DNA of 64,000 bases from JAWVFM01 sp963771655 (GTDB lineage Bacteria > Actinomycetota > Thermoleophilia > Solirubrobacterales > 70-9): contig CAVYUG010000012.1 in assembly GCA_963771655.1 (NCBI GenBank), positions 1 through 64,000 on the forward strand. Direction: 5' to 3'. Below, one piece after another: positions 56,501 to 64,000 of this stretch (position 1 is the stretch's first letter; each line of letters starts with the position of its first letter). A program made the position numbers and the translations under genes. Below the pieces are notes generated by a model. It had not been told where the DNA came from. It did not search any database and was given only the letters and a program-made list of their open reading frames with translations.

Positions 56501-57219
56501 TAGACAGTCGTCCCGCCGGTGTTGTTGTAGGAGTGGTAGGCGCACCACTGTTGGAGGAAGCAGCCCGAGGAGGTCGTCGTCCCGAAGCAGCTTCCGACGT
56601 TCGGCGGCAGGACCACGAAGTAGTAGTTCGAGAGGCCGCGGGGCAGGCTGTTCGCGTTGATGACGCTGTCGACCTCGCTCGACACCTGGGCGTCGGTGAG
56701 GCAGCTCGTGAACGACGAGTAGGCGGGACAGGCCCCGCTCGTCGGATATGTGGTCGTGTCGGTGAACGAGGCGCCGTAGCTAGAGCCGTAGCCGGCTCGG
56801 GCACCCGTCGTGTCGGTGTACTGGGTTCCAACCGACAAGTGGTTGGTCGACTTGCCCGTGTCCGCGGCGACGTCCTGCAGATACTTCGTGATCGCGGCCG
56901 TGTAGCCGGCGGGGAACGTGAACCCGCTCGGAGCCCAGAAGATCGCGTAGGCGGTGTTCGAGGGCATCACCGGGCCGCCGTGATAGGTCAGGTTGATCCC
57001 CGCCGTTTGAGCCTGCCCGCCGGCCTTGGCCTGCCCGCTCGGCTTCGCGCCGTTCAGCGGCATGTACGAGAGGTCCGGCCCGGTCTGGTTGACGATCACG
57101 GCGCCGGCCTGGACCGCCCCGAGACCGACGATGAACGCCGTTGCCAGCACTGCGATCAGCGCCGACCGTAGCCGGGAGCCGAAAATCAGATTAATGAGCG
57201 CGGATGCGCTCGAGCGCAT
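53513..57219 (-). CDS. Large secreted protein: EXORDIUM-like domain, PKD domain, nine C-terminal beta-repeats (frameshifted)
   Basis: About 1235 residues if frame-corrected. Signal peptide (residues 13-42); a domain resembling EXORDIUM/PHI-1 proteins (YHGGPVMPSNTAYAIFWAPS near 78-97) with a metalloprotease-like SHEANEAREDP and WFDANGNEGADKC around 275-300; a PKD domain (about 350-432, NYSWDFGDGSSASG); then nine repeats of about 80 residues (TVTSSPAGINCGSTCSAQF, then FTGWSGGGCSGTGTC, with four Cys each), like the divergent InlB-type B-repeat. At least eight one-base shifts break the repeat half, while 55250-57219 is open. The start has GGAGG 5 bp upstream. It probably acts at the cell surface; substrate unknown. 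Confidence 0.8.
53580..55930 (-). repeat. Nine tandem 250-277 bp coding repeats
   Basis: The segment for GCSGTGTC recurs near 53660, 53920, 54170, 54420, 54678, 54955, 55205, 55460 and 55718. Units differ by point changes and by variable Gly-rich inserts (two units carry GGGGNG-type loops). Single extra bases recur at the same kind of place, for example GTGCCCGG for GTCCCGG near 54414 and 55194, and CCCGGAG for CCCGAG near 53817. This pattern is expected from consensus errors in collapsed repeats but could be real decay. Confidence 0.85.
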
Positions 57220-57309
57220 AAAACCTCCGTGTCGAGCCGCCCCTGCGGCCGAGCGAGCCTACCCGATGAGCCGGCCTATCCAGGTAATCGGCGCAGGCTC
57301 CGCTGTCCT

Positions 57310-58238
57310 TTAGGCGGCGCGCCGGTAGCCGCCCGCGATCAGCAGCCGCGTAACGGTGTCGATGACGCTGCCGAGCTCGGCCATGTCCCTGTCGGTGAAC
57401 CGGACGGGGCGCAGGCCGCGCAGCTGCAGGGCGCGATCGCGCCGGCGGTCGCGCTCGAATGCCGCCCGCCTCGCGTGCCAGGTGCGGCCATCGAGCTCGA
57501 CCGCGAGCCCGTAGTCCGGCCAGCACGCGTCGACCTCGTATTCGCCGACCCAGGTGTTCATCTCGGGCAGGGGGAGGCGGGCGTCGCGGCAGGCATCGTG
57601 GAAGCGTTGCTCCATCGGTTCGAACGAAAAATGGGCTGGTTAGGGCGGTAGAGCTCGAGCGCCGCCTCGAGGCGCTTCCGACCGCGGTGCTTCACGTTGC
57701 GGCGAAGAAGATCATCGGTGGCGTACACGTCGAGGAGCTCGCGCTGGTCTGCTCGCTCGACGGCGCGCGAGAGCCGGTCGGCGTTCGCCACCGTGGCGAA
57801 GTCGAGGAGGGTGCGGGGGAGGGCGGTGACGGGGATGCCGTCGATGGTGGTGGCATCGGCCGGGCTGAGGGACGAGGCTCGGCGAAGGAGGATGCCGCGC
57901 CGGCGTGCGCGGCCGCTCCGGGCGGGGGTGGTCACATCAACGCGTGAAGCGCTCGTGGCAAGCAGGTCCCAGAGCGCGACGGCCGACCGGTGGCTGAGCA
58001 GCGCGCCCGGCCCGCAGGCGAGCACGGCCGCCATCCACCTGCCCCTAAGCGTGAGCCGCGAGTGCCCGACCGCATACACACCTCGATGAACGCGGTGAAG
58101 AAGGCCGCGAGCGATCCGGTACTCGATCGCACCCGCCCCGAGACCCACCGCGGCGAGCTGCGGACGAGCAACGACGCCGTGCTGGCGCCGCGCGACCTCG
58201 GCGATCCACCGATCGGCGTGGTCGACTTTCCCTTGCAT
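57310..58238 (-). pseudogene. AbiEi-like/DUF559 endonuclease-like gene, frameshifted
   Basis: About 309 residues if repaired. The N-terminal AbiEi-type winged helix reads RQHGVVARPQLAAVGL and LLHRVHRGVYAVG. The C-terminal DUF559 nuclease part (57310-57615) has YEVDACWPDYGLAVELDGRT, with the PD-(D/E)XK Asp and ELD. A one-base deletion near 57618 separates RSN from MEQRFHDAC. The ATG at 58236-58238 lies in the loop of a 37-bp palindrome (58220-58256). It is a paralogue of the gene at 27538, with the same domain order and also starting inside a palindrome. It could be intact if the shift is a sequencing error. Confidence 0.8.
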
Positions 58239-58256
58239 GTCAACGGGAAGTCGCCC
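58220..58256. repeat. 37-bp palindrome family, copy 2
   Basis: Arms GGTCGACTT (58220-58228) and AAGTCGCCC (58248-58256) around CCCTTGCATGTCAACGGG. It is the reverse complement of copy 1 (53493-53529). The start ATG of the AbiEi/DUF559 gene is read from its loop on the minus strand. Confidence 0.8.
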
Positions 58257-58387
58257 AGCGCGGTCCATGTGGGGGACGTTGGCGCCAAAGAGCGCACGGA
58301 TGGCGCGCAGGACGCAAGAAGAGCCACGCACGCTCACCCTCAATCGAAAAAACGTCCCACCGACCGCGTCCGCGCCACAATCCCCCC

Positions 58388-61300
58388 ATGGCCCGAAGCG
58401 CCCTGTGTCCCGTCCTCGTCCGGCGCGACGACGAGCTCGCGATCCTCGAGGACGGGCTCCTCGCCGCGCGGCGCGGGGAGGGGCGGTTCGTCGTCCTTTC
58501 CGGGGAGGCCGGGATCGGCAAGACCCGGCTCGTCCGCGAGCTCGAGGCACGGGCCGAGCGGCTCGGAGCCACGGTGCTCATGGGCGGCTGCAGCGAGGCG
58601 GAGATCTCGCTTCCCTACCTGCCGTTCGTCGAGGCGATCGGGAACTACATCGACGCGATGGGTCCGGCGACGGTCGCCGAGCGCCTGGGCGCGGCGCGGG
58701 CGCCGCTCGCCCAGCTCTTCCCGCAGCTTTCGGACAGCGGCGAGGCCGAGCGGGTCGGCGACCCGGCGCAGGGCAAGATGCGGCTCTTCGAGTCGATCGT
58801 CTACCTCCTGACGATCGCGGCCCGGGAGCGCACGGTGCTGCTCGCGGTCGAGGACGTCCACTGGGCCGACGAGTCGACGCTCGAGCTGCTCGACCATCTC
58901 GCCCGCCGGCTCAAGGACCTCCCGGTGATGACCCTCCTTACCTACCGCAGCGACGAGCTTCATCGCCGGCATCCCTTCCTCCCGACCCTCCAGGCATGGC
59001 GCCGCTCGGGCGCGGCCGAGCTCGTCGAGCTGCACCCGCTCCCCGAGGGCGGGGTCGAGGAGATGATCGCCGCGATCCTCGGCAGCGACGGCGTCGACCG
59101 CGAGCTCGCCGACCTGATGTTCCAGCGAACGGAGGGCAACCCGTTCGTGCTCGAGGAGATGCTGCGCGAAGCGCCCGACGAGGTCGGCTCCGGCGGCCCC
59201 GGAGGCCTTCGCGCGCTGGACTCGATGCAGATACCGGAAACGGTCCGCGACACGATCCTGCTGCGCCTCTCGCGCCTCGACCGCGAGGACACCGAGGTCT
59301 TGGAGGGGGCCGCGGTGCTCGGGCGAAGCTTCGACGCCCCCACCCTCGTTGCCCTCTCCAACGTGGAGTCGAGCGCCGTGCACGGGGCCATCTCCGTTGC
59401 CGTCGCCCAGCAGCTGGTGGAGGAGGACCCCGACCGCGCCGGCAATTACCGCTGGCGCCACGCCCTGACCCAGGAGGCGATCTACGAGGAGATCCTGACC
59501 CCGCGCCGCCAGGCGATCCACTCGCATGCAGCCGACGCGCTCGCCGCGGCCGGCGCGACCCGGCCGGTCGACCTCGCGCGCCACCTCCTGGGCGCCGCGC
59601 GCTTCGACGAGGCGGTGCCCGTTTGCCTCGCCGCAGCGGAGGAGGCGGAGCGCTCGATCGCGTTCGGCGAGGCGATCGGCATGCTCGAGCGGGCCCTGCC
59701 CCACGTGAAGGATGAGACCGAACGCGCCCGGATGCTCTGCCGGATCGGTCAAGACCATTGGCTGAACGGCGAGTCCGCACGCGGTGAGCGGTTCCTCGAG
59801 GAGGGGGTTGGGGAGCTCGATCGGCTCGGCGAGCGGCTCGACGCCGCGCGTTACCGCATCGTCTACGGGCGCTGCCTGTGGGAGGGAAGCAAGCCGGAGG
59901 AGGCTCGCCGCGAGTACCTCAAGGCGCGCGAGGCGCTCGAGGGCGAGGGACCATCCGCCGACCTGGCGATGGCGCACGTGCGCCTGGCCGGCCTGGACGC
60001 CTTCGAGCTCGATTACCAGGGCTGCCTCGAGCACTCGCGAAAGGCCGTGGCGATCGCCGAGGAGGCGGGCGCCGACTTCGAGCGCGTCTGGGGTCTCGGC
60101 TTCGTGGCGCTCGGGCTGCTCGACTCCGGCGAGCACGCCCGCGGCTTCGAGGCGATGGACGCGTGCTACCGGGAGGCGTCGGAGAAGGGGTACTGGTACG
60201 TCGCCCAGAACATGACGTTCAACGACGTCTGGACTCGGACCCACACGCTGGAGACCGAGCTCGACGAGCGGCTCGCGAGGCCGAGCGACGCCGGCGACTC
60301 GAGCGTGGACCAGGCCAGCAGGGGGATCCTCGGTTCCTGGGTGCGGAAGTCGCAGGGGGACCTCGTGGCGGCGCGCAAGGAGGGCGAGCGCGCCCTCGCT
60401 CTCTACCGCGAGCTCGGCTACGGAAAGATGATCTGGCGGTGCGAGGTGAACCTCGCGGAGGTGCTGGCCGAGCTCGGCCTCGCGACCGAAGCGAGGGCGG
60501 CCTTGCCGGCGGTCTCAACGCGGACCGAGCTTCAGGACATCGTCTACGACGCCGCGGCTCACATCCGCTCCGCCGAGTGCGCGGGCGATCGCGACGAGGC
60601 GCTCGAACGGGCGCGCGAGATCGCCGACCGGGCCGAGGGCCTCGCGACCTACCGCGAGACGCTCGCCATCGGGGTCGAGGTCCTGGTGGCCGCGGGCGAG
60701 CTGGAGGCGGCGGACCGCGTGGCGAATGCGGGCGAGCGACGCGCGTCGACCGCGGGCGCGAGCTTCCAGGACGAGATGCGCGGGCGGCTCCTGCTGGCGC
60801 GCGGGCGGCCCGAGGCTGCGATCGCCCCGGCCAACGCCGCGATCGAGGCCGCCCGGGCCGCGGGCTACCCGCTGGTCGAGCTTCGCCGCCGCCTGCCGCT
60901 CGCCGAGGCCCTCCACGCGGGGGGCGATCCCGAGTCGGCCGCGAGCGAGCTGCGCGCGGTCGCCGAGCACGCGGACGCCATCGGCGCGGCCCTGATCAGA
61001 ACCGAGGCGGGCGCTCTCGCGGCTCGCCTCGGCGTCGACCTGCCGCCGCGGCCCGAGCCAGCTCCCGAGCCGGACGCCCAGCCGGAGGTCGTGCCGCTCG
61101 GCGAGCGGCTCGTGACCTCGCTCTTCGCCGACGTGCGCGGGTATTCCGCCCGAGCGGCGAACGCCTCGCCGCAGGACCTGGCCGGGGACGTCGCCGCGCT
61201 CTACCGCTTCGCGAGGGCCACGATCGCGAGCCAGGGCGGGATCGTCGACAAGTTCGCGGGCGACGCCGTCATGGCGACCTTCAACGTCTCGCAGACGAGC

Positions 61301-61654
61301 GTCGATCACTGCGTTCGCGCCCTGGAGGCGGCGCTCGGCCTCCGCGACAAGGCGGCTCTCAGCGGGCTCGAGGTCGGCATCGGCATCGCGGTCGGCCCCG
61401 CGATCCTGGGCCGCGGCGCCTCCACCGACAACATCGCGGTCACCGGCATATCCACCAACCTCGCGGCGCGACTCCAGGCGGCGGCCGAGCCCGGCGAGAT
61501 CCTCCTCAGCGAGGAGGCCCACCAGCGCGTTGGCCCGTGGCTTGCCGAGCGCGATCTCGAAGCCGAGCGCGAGGAGCTCGAGCTCAAGGGCTTCGACGGC
61601 CGCCAGCCCGCCTACCGCCTGCCAGCTCCCCGGTTGGTAGAAACCGGCCCGTGA
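58388..61654 (+). CDS. STAND-type ATPase with TPR region and C-terminal class III nucleotide cyclase domain
   Basis: 1088 residues. AAA_16-type ATPase: Walker A SGEAGIGKTRLVRELE (about residues 38-53), Walker B TVLLAVEDVHWAD, then RTEGNPFVLEEML; a long TPR-like helical region (about 400-890); and a C-terminal adenylate/guanylate cyclase domain (about 905-1070). The cyclase has both metal aspartates (LFADVRGYS, DKFAGDAVMATF), the purine Lys (VDKFAG) and the Asn/Arg pair (NLAARLQ). The residue that usually sets ATP/GTP choice appears to be Ala (NIAVTG), so specificity is unclear. Most such fusions have the cyclase at the N-terminus. GTG overlap with the VOC gene follows. Probably a signalling enzyme gated by the ATPase. 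Confidence 0.9.
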   Translation: MARSALCPVLVRRDDELAILEDGLLAARRGEGRFVVLSGEAGIGKTRLVRELEARAERLGATVLMGGCSEAEISLPYLPFVEAIGNYIDAMGPATVAERLGAARAPLAQLFPQLSDSGEAERVGDPAQGKMRLFESIVYLLTIAARERTVLLAVEDVHWADESTLELLDHLARRLKDLPVMTLLTYRSDELHRRHPFLPTLQAWRRSGAAELVELHPLPEGGVEEMIAAILGSDGVDRELADLMFQRTEGNPFVLEEMLREAPDEVGSGGPGGLRALDSMQIPETVRDTILLRLSRLDREDTEVLEGAAVLGRSFDAPTLVALSNVESSAVHGAISVAVAQQLVEEDPDRAGNYRWRHALTQEAIYEEILTPRRQAIHSHAADALAAAGATRPVDLARHLLGAARFDEAVPVCLAAAEEAERSIAFGEAIGMLERALPHVKDETERARMLCRIGQDHWLNGESARGERFLEEGVGELDRLGERLDAARYRIVYGRCLWEGSKPEEARREYLKAREALEGEGPSADLAMAHVRLAGLDAFELDYQGCLEHSRKAVAIAEEAGADFERVWGLGFVALGLLDSGEHARGFEAMDACYREASEKGYWYVAQNMTFNDVWTRTHTLETELDERLARPSDAGDSSVDQASRGILGSWVRKSQGDLVAARKEGERALALYRELGYGKMIWRCEVNLAEVLAELGLATEARAALPAVSTRTELQDIVYDAAAHIRSAECAGDRDEALERAREIADRAEGLATYRETLAIGVEVLVAAGELEAADRVANAGERRASTAGASFQDEMRGRLLLARGRPEAAIAPANAAIEAARAAGYPLVELRRRLPLAEALHAGGDPESAASELRAVAEHADAIGAALIRTEAGALAARLGVDLPPRPEPAPEPDAQPEVVPLGERLVTSLFADVRGYSARAANASPQDLAGDVAALYRFARATIASQGGIVDKFAGDAVMATFNVSQTSVDHCVRALEAALGLRDKAALSGLEVGIGIAVGPAILGRGASTDNIAVTGISTNLAARLQAAAEPGEILLSEEAHQRVGPWLAERDLEAEREELELKGFDGRQPAYRLPAPRLVETGP

Positions 61655-62016
61655 TCGACCACGTAGTGATCACGGTGAGCGACCTCGAGCGCTCGAAGAC
61701 GTTCTACGAGCGGGCGCTGGCGCCGCTCGACTACCACCTGTTCACCGAGTTCCCGTCGGTCGCCGGCTTCGGGCCGACGGGCAAGCCCACCTTCTGGATC
61801 CGCCAGGGCGAGGCGACCGCGCCGGTCCACGTCGCCATCGCGAGCCTGGACCGCGAGACGGTCGACGCGTTCCACGCCGCCGCGCTCGAGGCGGGAGGCA
61901 CCGACAACGGCGGCCCTGGCGTGCGCGAGATCTACCACCCCACCTACTACGGCGCCTTCGTGCTCGATCCCGACGGCCACAACATCGAGGCCGTCTGCCA
62001 CAAGCCGCCCGGCTGA
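61651..62016 (+). CDS. VOC family (glyoxalase/bleomycin resistance-like) protein
   Basis: 121 residues, a single VOC module pair: VIDHVVITVSDLERSKTFYE at the N-terminus and YYGAFVLDPDGHNIEAVCH at the C-terminus, with the His and Glu ligands in the usual places. GTG 61651 overlaps the cyclase stop (GTGA), so it is translated with the cyclase. The function of this subgroup is generally unknown; a role connected with the cyclase would be inference from coupling only. Confidence 0.87.
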   Translation: MIDHVVITVSDLERSKTFYERALAPLDYHLFTEFPSVAGFGPTGKPTFWIRQGEATAPVHVAIASLDRETVDAFHAAALEAGGTDNGGPGVREIYHPTYYGAFVLDPDGHNIEAVCHKPPG

Positions 62017-62045
62017 GGGCCGCGCCGCGGCCTAACCTTTCCCGC

Positions 62046-62990
62046 GTGGAAAGCGCCGCCGAGCAGAGCCGCTCGGGCTCGGCCCCGATCGCAGAGCCCA
62101 CCGCGCCCGGCCGCACCCGCTCGCCGCTCGTGGCGACGTTCGTCGCCATGCGCCCGCAGGAGTGGATCAAGAACATCCTCGTCTTCGCGGGCCTCGTGTT
62201 CTCGAAGAAGTTCAACGACCCCACGCAGGTCGTCGACGCCGTCCTGACCTTCGTCGCCTTCTGCGCGATCTCGAGCGCCGGCTACCTCTTCAACGACATC
62301 CACGACGTGGCGCACGATCGAAGCCACCCCGAGAAGCGCCACCGCCCGATCGCCGCCGGCGAGATCACGACCGCCACCGCGTGGGCGGTCGCCGCGCTGC
62401 TGACCGTCATCGCGATCGACGTCGCGATGATCGGGGTCTCGCTCGAGGTGGCGGCGATCGTCGCGATCTACGGGGTGACGACGGTCGCCTACTCGCTGAT
62501 CCTGAAGCGCCTGGTGATCATCGACGTGATGACGATCGCCTCGCTCTTCATCGTCCGCGTGGTCGCGGGCGCGGTCGCCGTGGAGGCCCACGCCTCTCCC
62601 TACCTGCTGGTCTGCACGGCGATGCTGGCGCTCTTCCTCGGCTTCACGAAGCGCCGCCAGGAGGCGATCCTCGAGGCCCACGAGAAGGCCGAGTCACGGC
62701 CCGTCCTCGAGCACTACTCGGTGCCGTTCCTCGACCAGATGGTCTCGATGGTCACCGCCGCGGCGATCATCAGCTACGTCATCTACGCCATCAACTCGCC
62801 GCAGATCGGCTCGAAGATGCTCGCGACGGCCCCGTCGGTGCTGTACGGGATCTTCCGCTACCTCTACCTGATCTACGACCGCGAGGACACGCGCTCCACG
62901 GCGGCGATCCTGGTCGAGGACCCGGGCATGATCTTCGCCGGCGTCACCTGGGTCATCTCCGCGCTCGTGATGCTCTACGCGGTGGGCTGA
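62046..62990 (+). CDS. Decaprenyl-phosphate phosphoribosyltransferase (UbiA superfamily)
   Basis: 314 residues, about nine membrane helices. First prenyl-diphosphate motif NDIHDVAHDRSHPEKRHRPI and the leading MRPQEWIKNILVFAG are characteristic of DPPR synthases, which transfer 5-phosphoribose to decaprenyl phosphate in the first step to decaprenyl-phosphoryl arabinose for the cell wall. A second motif region reads YDREDTRSTAAILVEDPG near the C-terminus. GTG 62046 is used; a charged N-terminal arm of about 30 residues precedes the first helix. Later enzymes of the pathway are not in this window, so the final product in this organism is uncertain. Confidence 0.9.
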   Translation: MESAAEQSRSGSAPIAEPTAPGRTRSPLVATFVAMRPQEWIKNILVFAGLVFSKKFNDPTQVVDAVLTFVAFCAISSAGYLFNDIHDVAHDRSHPEKRHRPIAAGEITTATAWAVAALLTVIAIDVAMIGVSLEVAAIVAIYGVTTVAYSLILKRLVIIDVMTIASLFIVRVVAGAVAVEAHASPYLLVCTAMLALFLGFTKRRQEAILEAHEKAESRPVLEHYSVPFLDQMVSMVTAAAIISYVIYAINSPQIGSKMLATAPSVLYGIFRYLYLIYDREDTRSTAAILVEDPGMIFAGVTWVISALVMLYAVG

Positions 62991-63003
62991 GTGCTCCCCC
63001 TAA

Positions 63004-63072
63004 CGTCCAGTCGGTAGCTTATATAGCGTCCAAACAGTAGCGTTAAAGCCGTCCATATGGTAGCCTTTAAAC
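63004..63072. repeat. Three 23-bp direct repeats abutting a start codon
   Basis: Units at 63004-63026, 63027-63049 and 63050-63072 share CGTCCA, four variable bases, GTAGC, one base, then TTAWA-like AT-rich bases. The array ends exactly at the ATG (63073) of the ATPase gene. Each unit carries a TAGCNT box that fits a -10 element; the last one (63061-63066) would give a leaderless mRNA. Likely an operator or a repeated promoter element. Confidence 0.8.
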
Positions 63073-64000
63073 ATGGCGGTCAGGGGCTACTCACCGCGGA
63101 TTGTCGACGGCGAGCTCGAAGAGCTCTTCTCGGCTCTGCCTGCCGTCGTCATTGAGGGTGCGAAGGCGGTTGGCAAAACGACCACCGCCTCTCGTATTGC
63201 GGCGACAACGCACGCTCTGGATCAACCCGCACTCAGAAGCCTCGCTCAGGCGGACCCGGCCCGCCTGCTCGACGACCCGCCCCCGGTGCTGATCGACGAG
63301 TGGCAGCGAGTCCCCGAGATCTGGGATCTGGTGCGCCGCCGCGTCGACGCGGGCGCGCCGCGCGGGCAATTCCTGCTCACTGGCTCCGTGACGCCCGCGG
63401 ATCCGCCGACCCACTCCGGAGCCGCTCGGATCGTCAGCCTGCGGATGCGACCTCTCTCGCTCGCGGAACGCAGCGAGGAGCGCCCCACCGTGAGCATTCG
63501 CGAGTTGCTCTCCGGTGCGCGTGCCGCGATCACGGGCCGTACCGGGTGGGACCTCGAGAGATACGCGGGCGAGATCCTTCGATCCGGGTTCCCCGGCCTC
63601 CGCGAACTGGAGAGCAGGCCGTTGCGAGCGCAATTGGACGGCTACCTGCGTCGGATCGTCGACCGAGACTTTCCGGATGAAGTCGGCCGCCGGGTCCGAA
63701 ATCCGCAGGCTCTCCGTCGGTGGATGGCAGCGTATGCGGCGGCGTCATCCACGACAGCGTCGTTCGAGACGATCCGCGATGCGGCCACGGCTGGCCAGGC
63801 GGAAAAGCCCGCGAAGACCACGGTCGGGCCCTACCGGGAGGCCCTGGAGAGGCTGTGGATCGCGGATCCCGTGCCCGCGTGGGTTCCCACGCGAGCCCAC
63901 ATACGACGCCTTGCGATGCCGCCTAAGCACCAACTCGTCGACCCGGCGATCGCCGCACGCTTACTTGGCCTTGACAAGGAGGCGCTTTTTCGGGGCTCGG
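63073..64000 (+). CDS. ATP-binding protein, DUF4143-type AAA ATPase (3-prime end outside the window)
   Basis: 309 residues are visible; the stop lies beyond base 64000. Opening MAVRGYSPRIVDGELEELFS, Walker A IEGAKAVGKTTTASRIA (about residues 27-43), Walker B PPPVLIDEWQRVPEIWDLVR and FLLTGSVTP, then the DUF4143 region (YLRRIVDRDFPDEVGRRVRN). These ATPases are common in bacteria and archaea, often as isolated or mobile genes; their role is unsettled. The gene begins immediately after three 23-bp repeats and has no ribosome site, which points to a leaderless start. Confidence 0.88.
   Translation, partial: MAVRGYSPRIVDGELEELFSALPAVVIEGAKAVGKTTTASRIAATTHALDQPALRSLAQADPARLLDDPPPVLIDEWQRVPEIWDLVRRRVDAGAPRGQFLLTGSVTPADPPTHSGAARIVSLRMRPLSLAERSEERPTVSIRELLSGARAAITGRTGWDLERYAGEILRSGFPGLRELESRPLRAQLDGYLRRIVDRDFPDEVGRRVRNPQALRRWMAAYAAASSTTASFETIRDAATAGQAEKPAKTTVGPYREALERLWIADPVPAWVPTRAHIRRLAMPPKHQLVDPAIAARLLGLDKEALFRGS

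Overview
The window is very GC-rich, almost fully coding, and built of short operons whose stop and start codons overlap (ATGA or GTGA). An actinobacterium is indicated by a complete mce operon with six MCE proteins, a Kgd-type 2-oxoglutarate dehydrogenase fusion, an F420/LLM oxidoreductase, a decaprenyl-phosphate phosphoribosyltransferase, a cyclic di-AMP riboswitch before a cell-wall hydrolase, and frequent leaderless GTG starts. The gene mix and the paralogous AbiEi/DUF559 genes fit a deep lineage such as Thermoleophilia (Solirubrobacterales/Gaiellales). That placement is inference.

Layout. 1-1406 (minus): an SDR and an SCP-x type thiolase, divergent across a TetR-like operator from the mce operon (1531-12114: two YrbE permeases, six MCE proteins, one small membrane protein; the ATPase is not here). 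12216-14791: a two-domain unknown, a UspA protein and an APC permease. 14915-20534 (minus): a potABCD-type polyamine ABC transporter plus an MmsA-type aldehyde dehydrogenase. 20788-27440 (plus): class III aminotransferase, PucR regulator, saccharopine-dehydrogenase-like protein, alanine dehydrogenase and succinate-semialdehyde dehydrogenase. Together these look like uptake and catabolism of polyamines, GABA or beta-alanine. 27502-28566: an AbiEi/DUF559 endonuclease-like gene bracketed by palindromic repeats. 28627-32456: an LLM oxidoreductase and an Rsb-type partner-switching module. 32453-36593 (minus): a second potABCD set. 36733-37496: an NlpC/P60-like secreted protein under a c-di-AMP riboswitch. 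37597-41763: repeats, a GST-like protein, an SDR and aconitase. 41794-43077: a structured intergenic region, a VOC protein and a DUF3817-like protein. 43081-47372 (minus): Kgd with lipoyl domains. 47474-48983: an ATPase and a zinc ribbon. 49028-52803: fatty acyl-CoA reductase plus alkyl-DHAP synthase, a likely ether-lipid pair. 52869-58256 (minus): a lipoprotein, a secreted PKD/beta-repeat protein and a broken AbiEi/DUF559 gene. 58388-62990: an ATPase-TPR-cyclase, a VOC protein and DPPR synthase. 63073-end: a DUF4143-type ATPase behind three 23-bp direct repeats.

Two window-wide signals stand out. First, there are three families of short dispersed palindromes (44, 48 and 37 bp). The 48-bp family brackets one AbiEi/DUF559 gene and supplies its start and stop codons, the 37-bp family supplies the start codon of another, and one 44-bp copy lies in frame inside kgd. 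This suggests a palindrome-associated endonuclease system, analogous in logic to REP/RAYT. Second, many genes (thiolase, UspA, APC permease, aldehyde dehydrogenase, VOC, kgd, lipoprotein, repeat protein, DUF559) carry single-base frameshifts, while 16.4-42 kb is nearly clean. Many are probably assembly errors, so the affected coordinates below are given as reconstructed genes.
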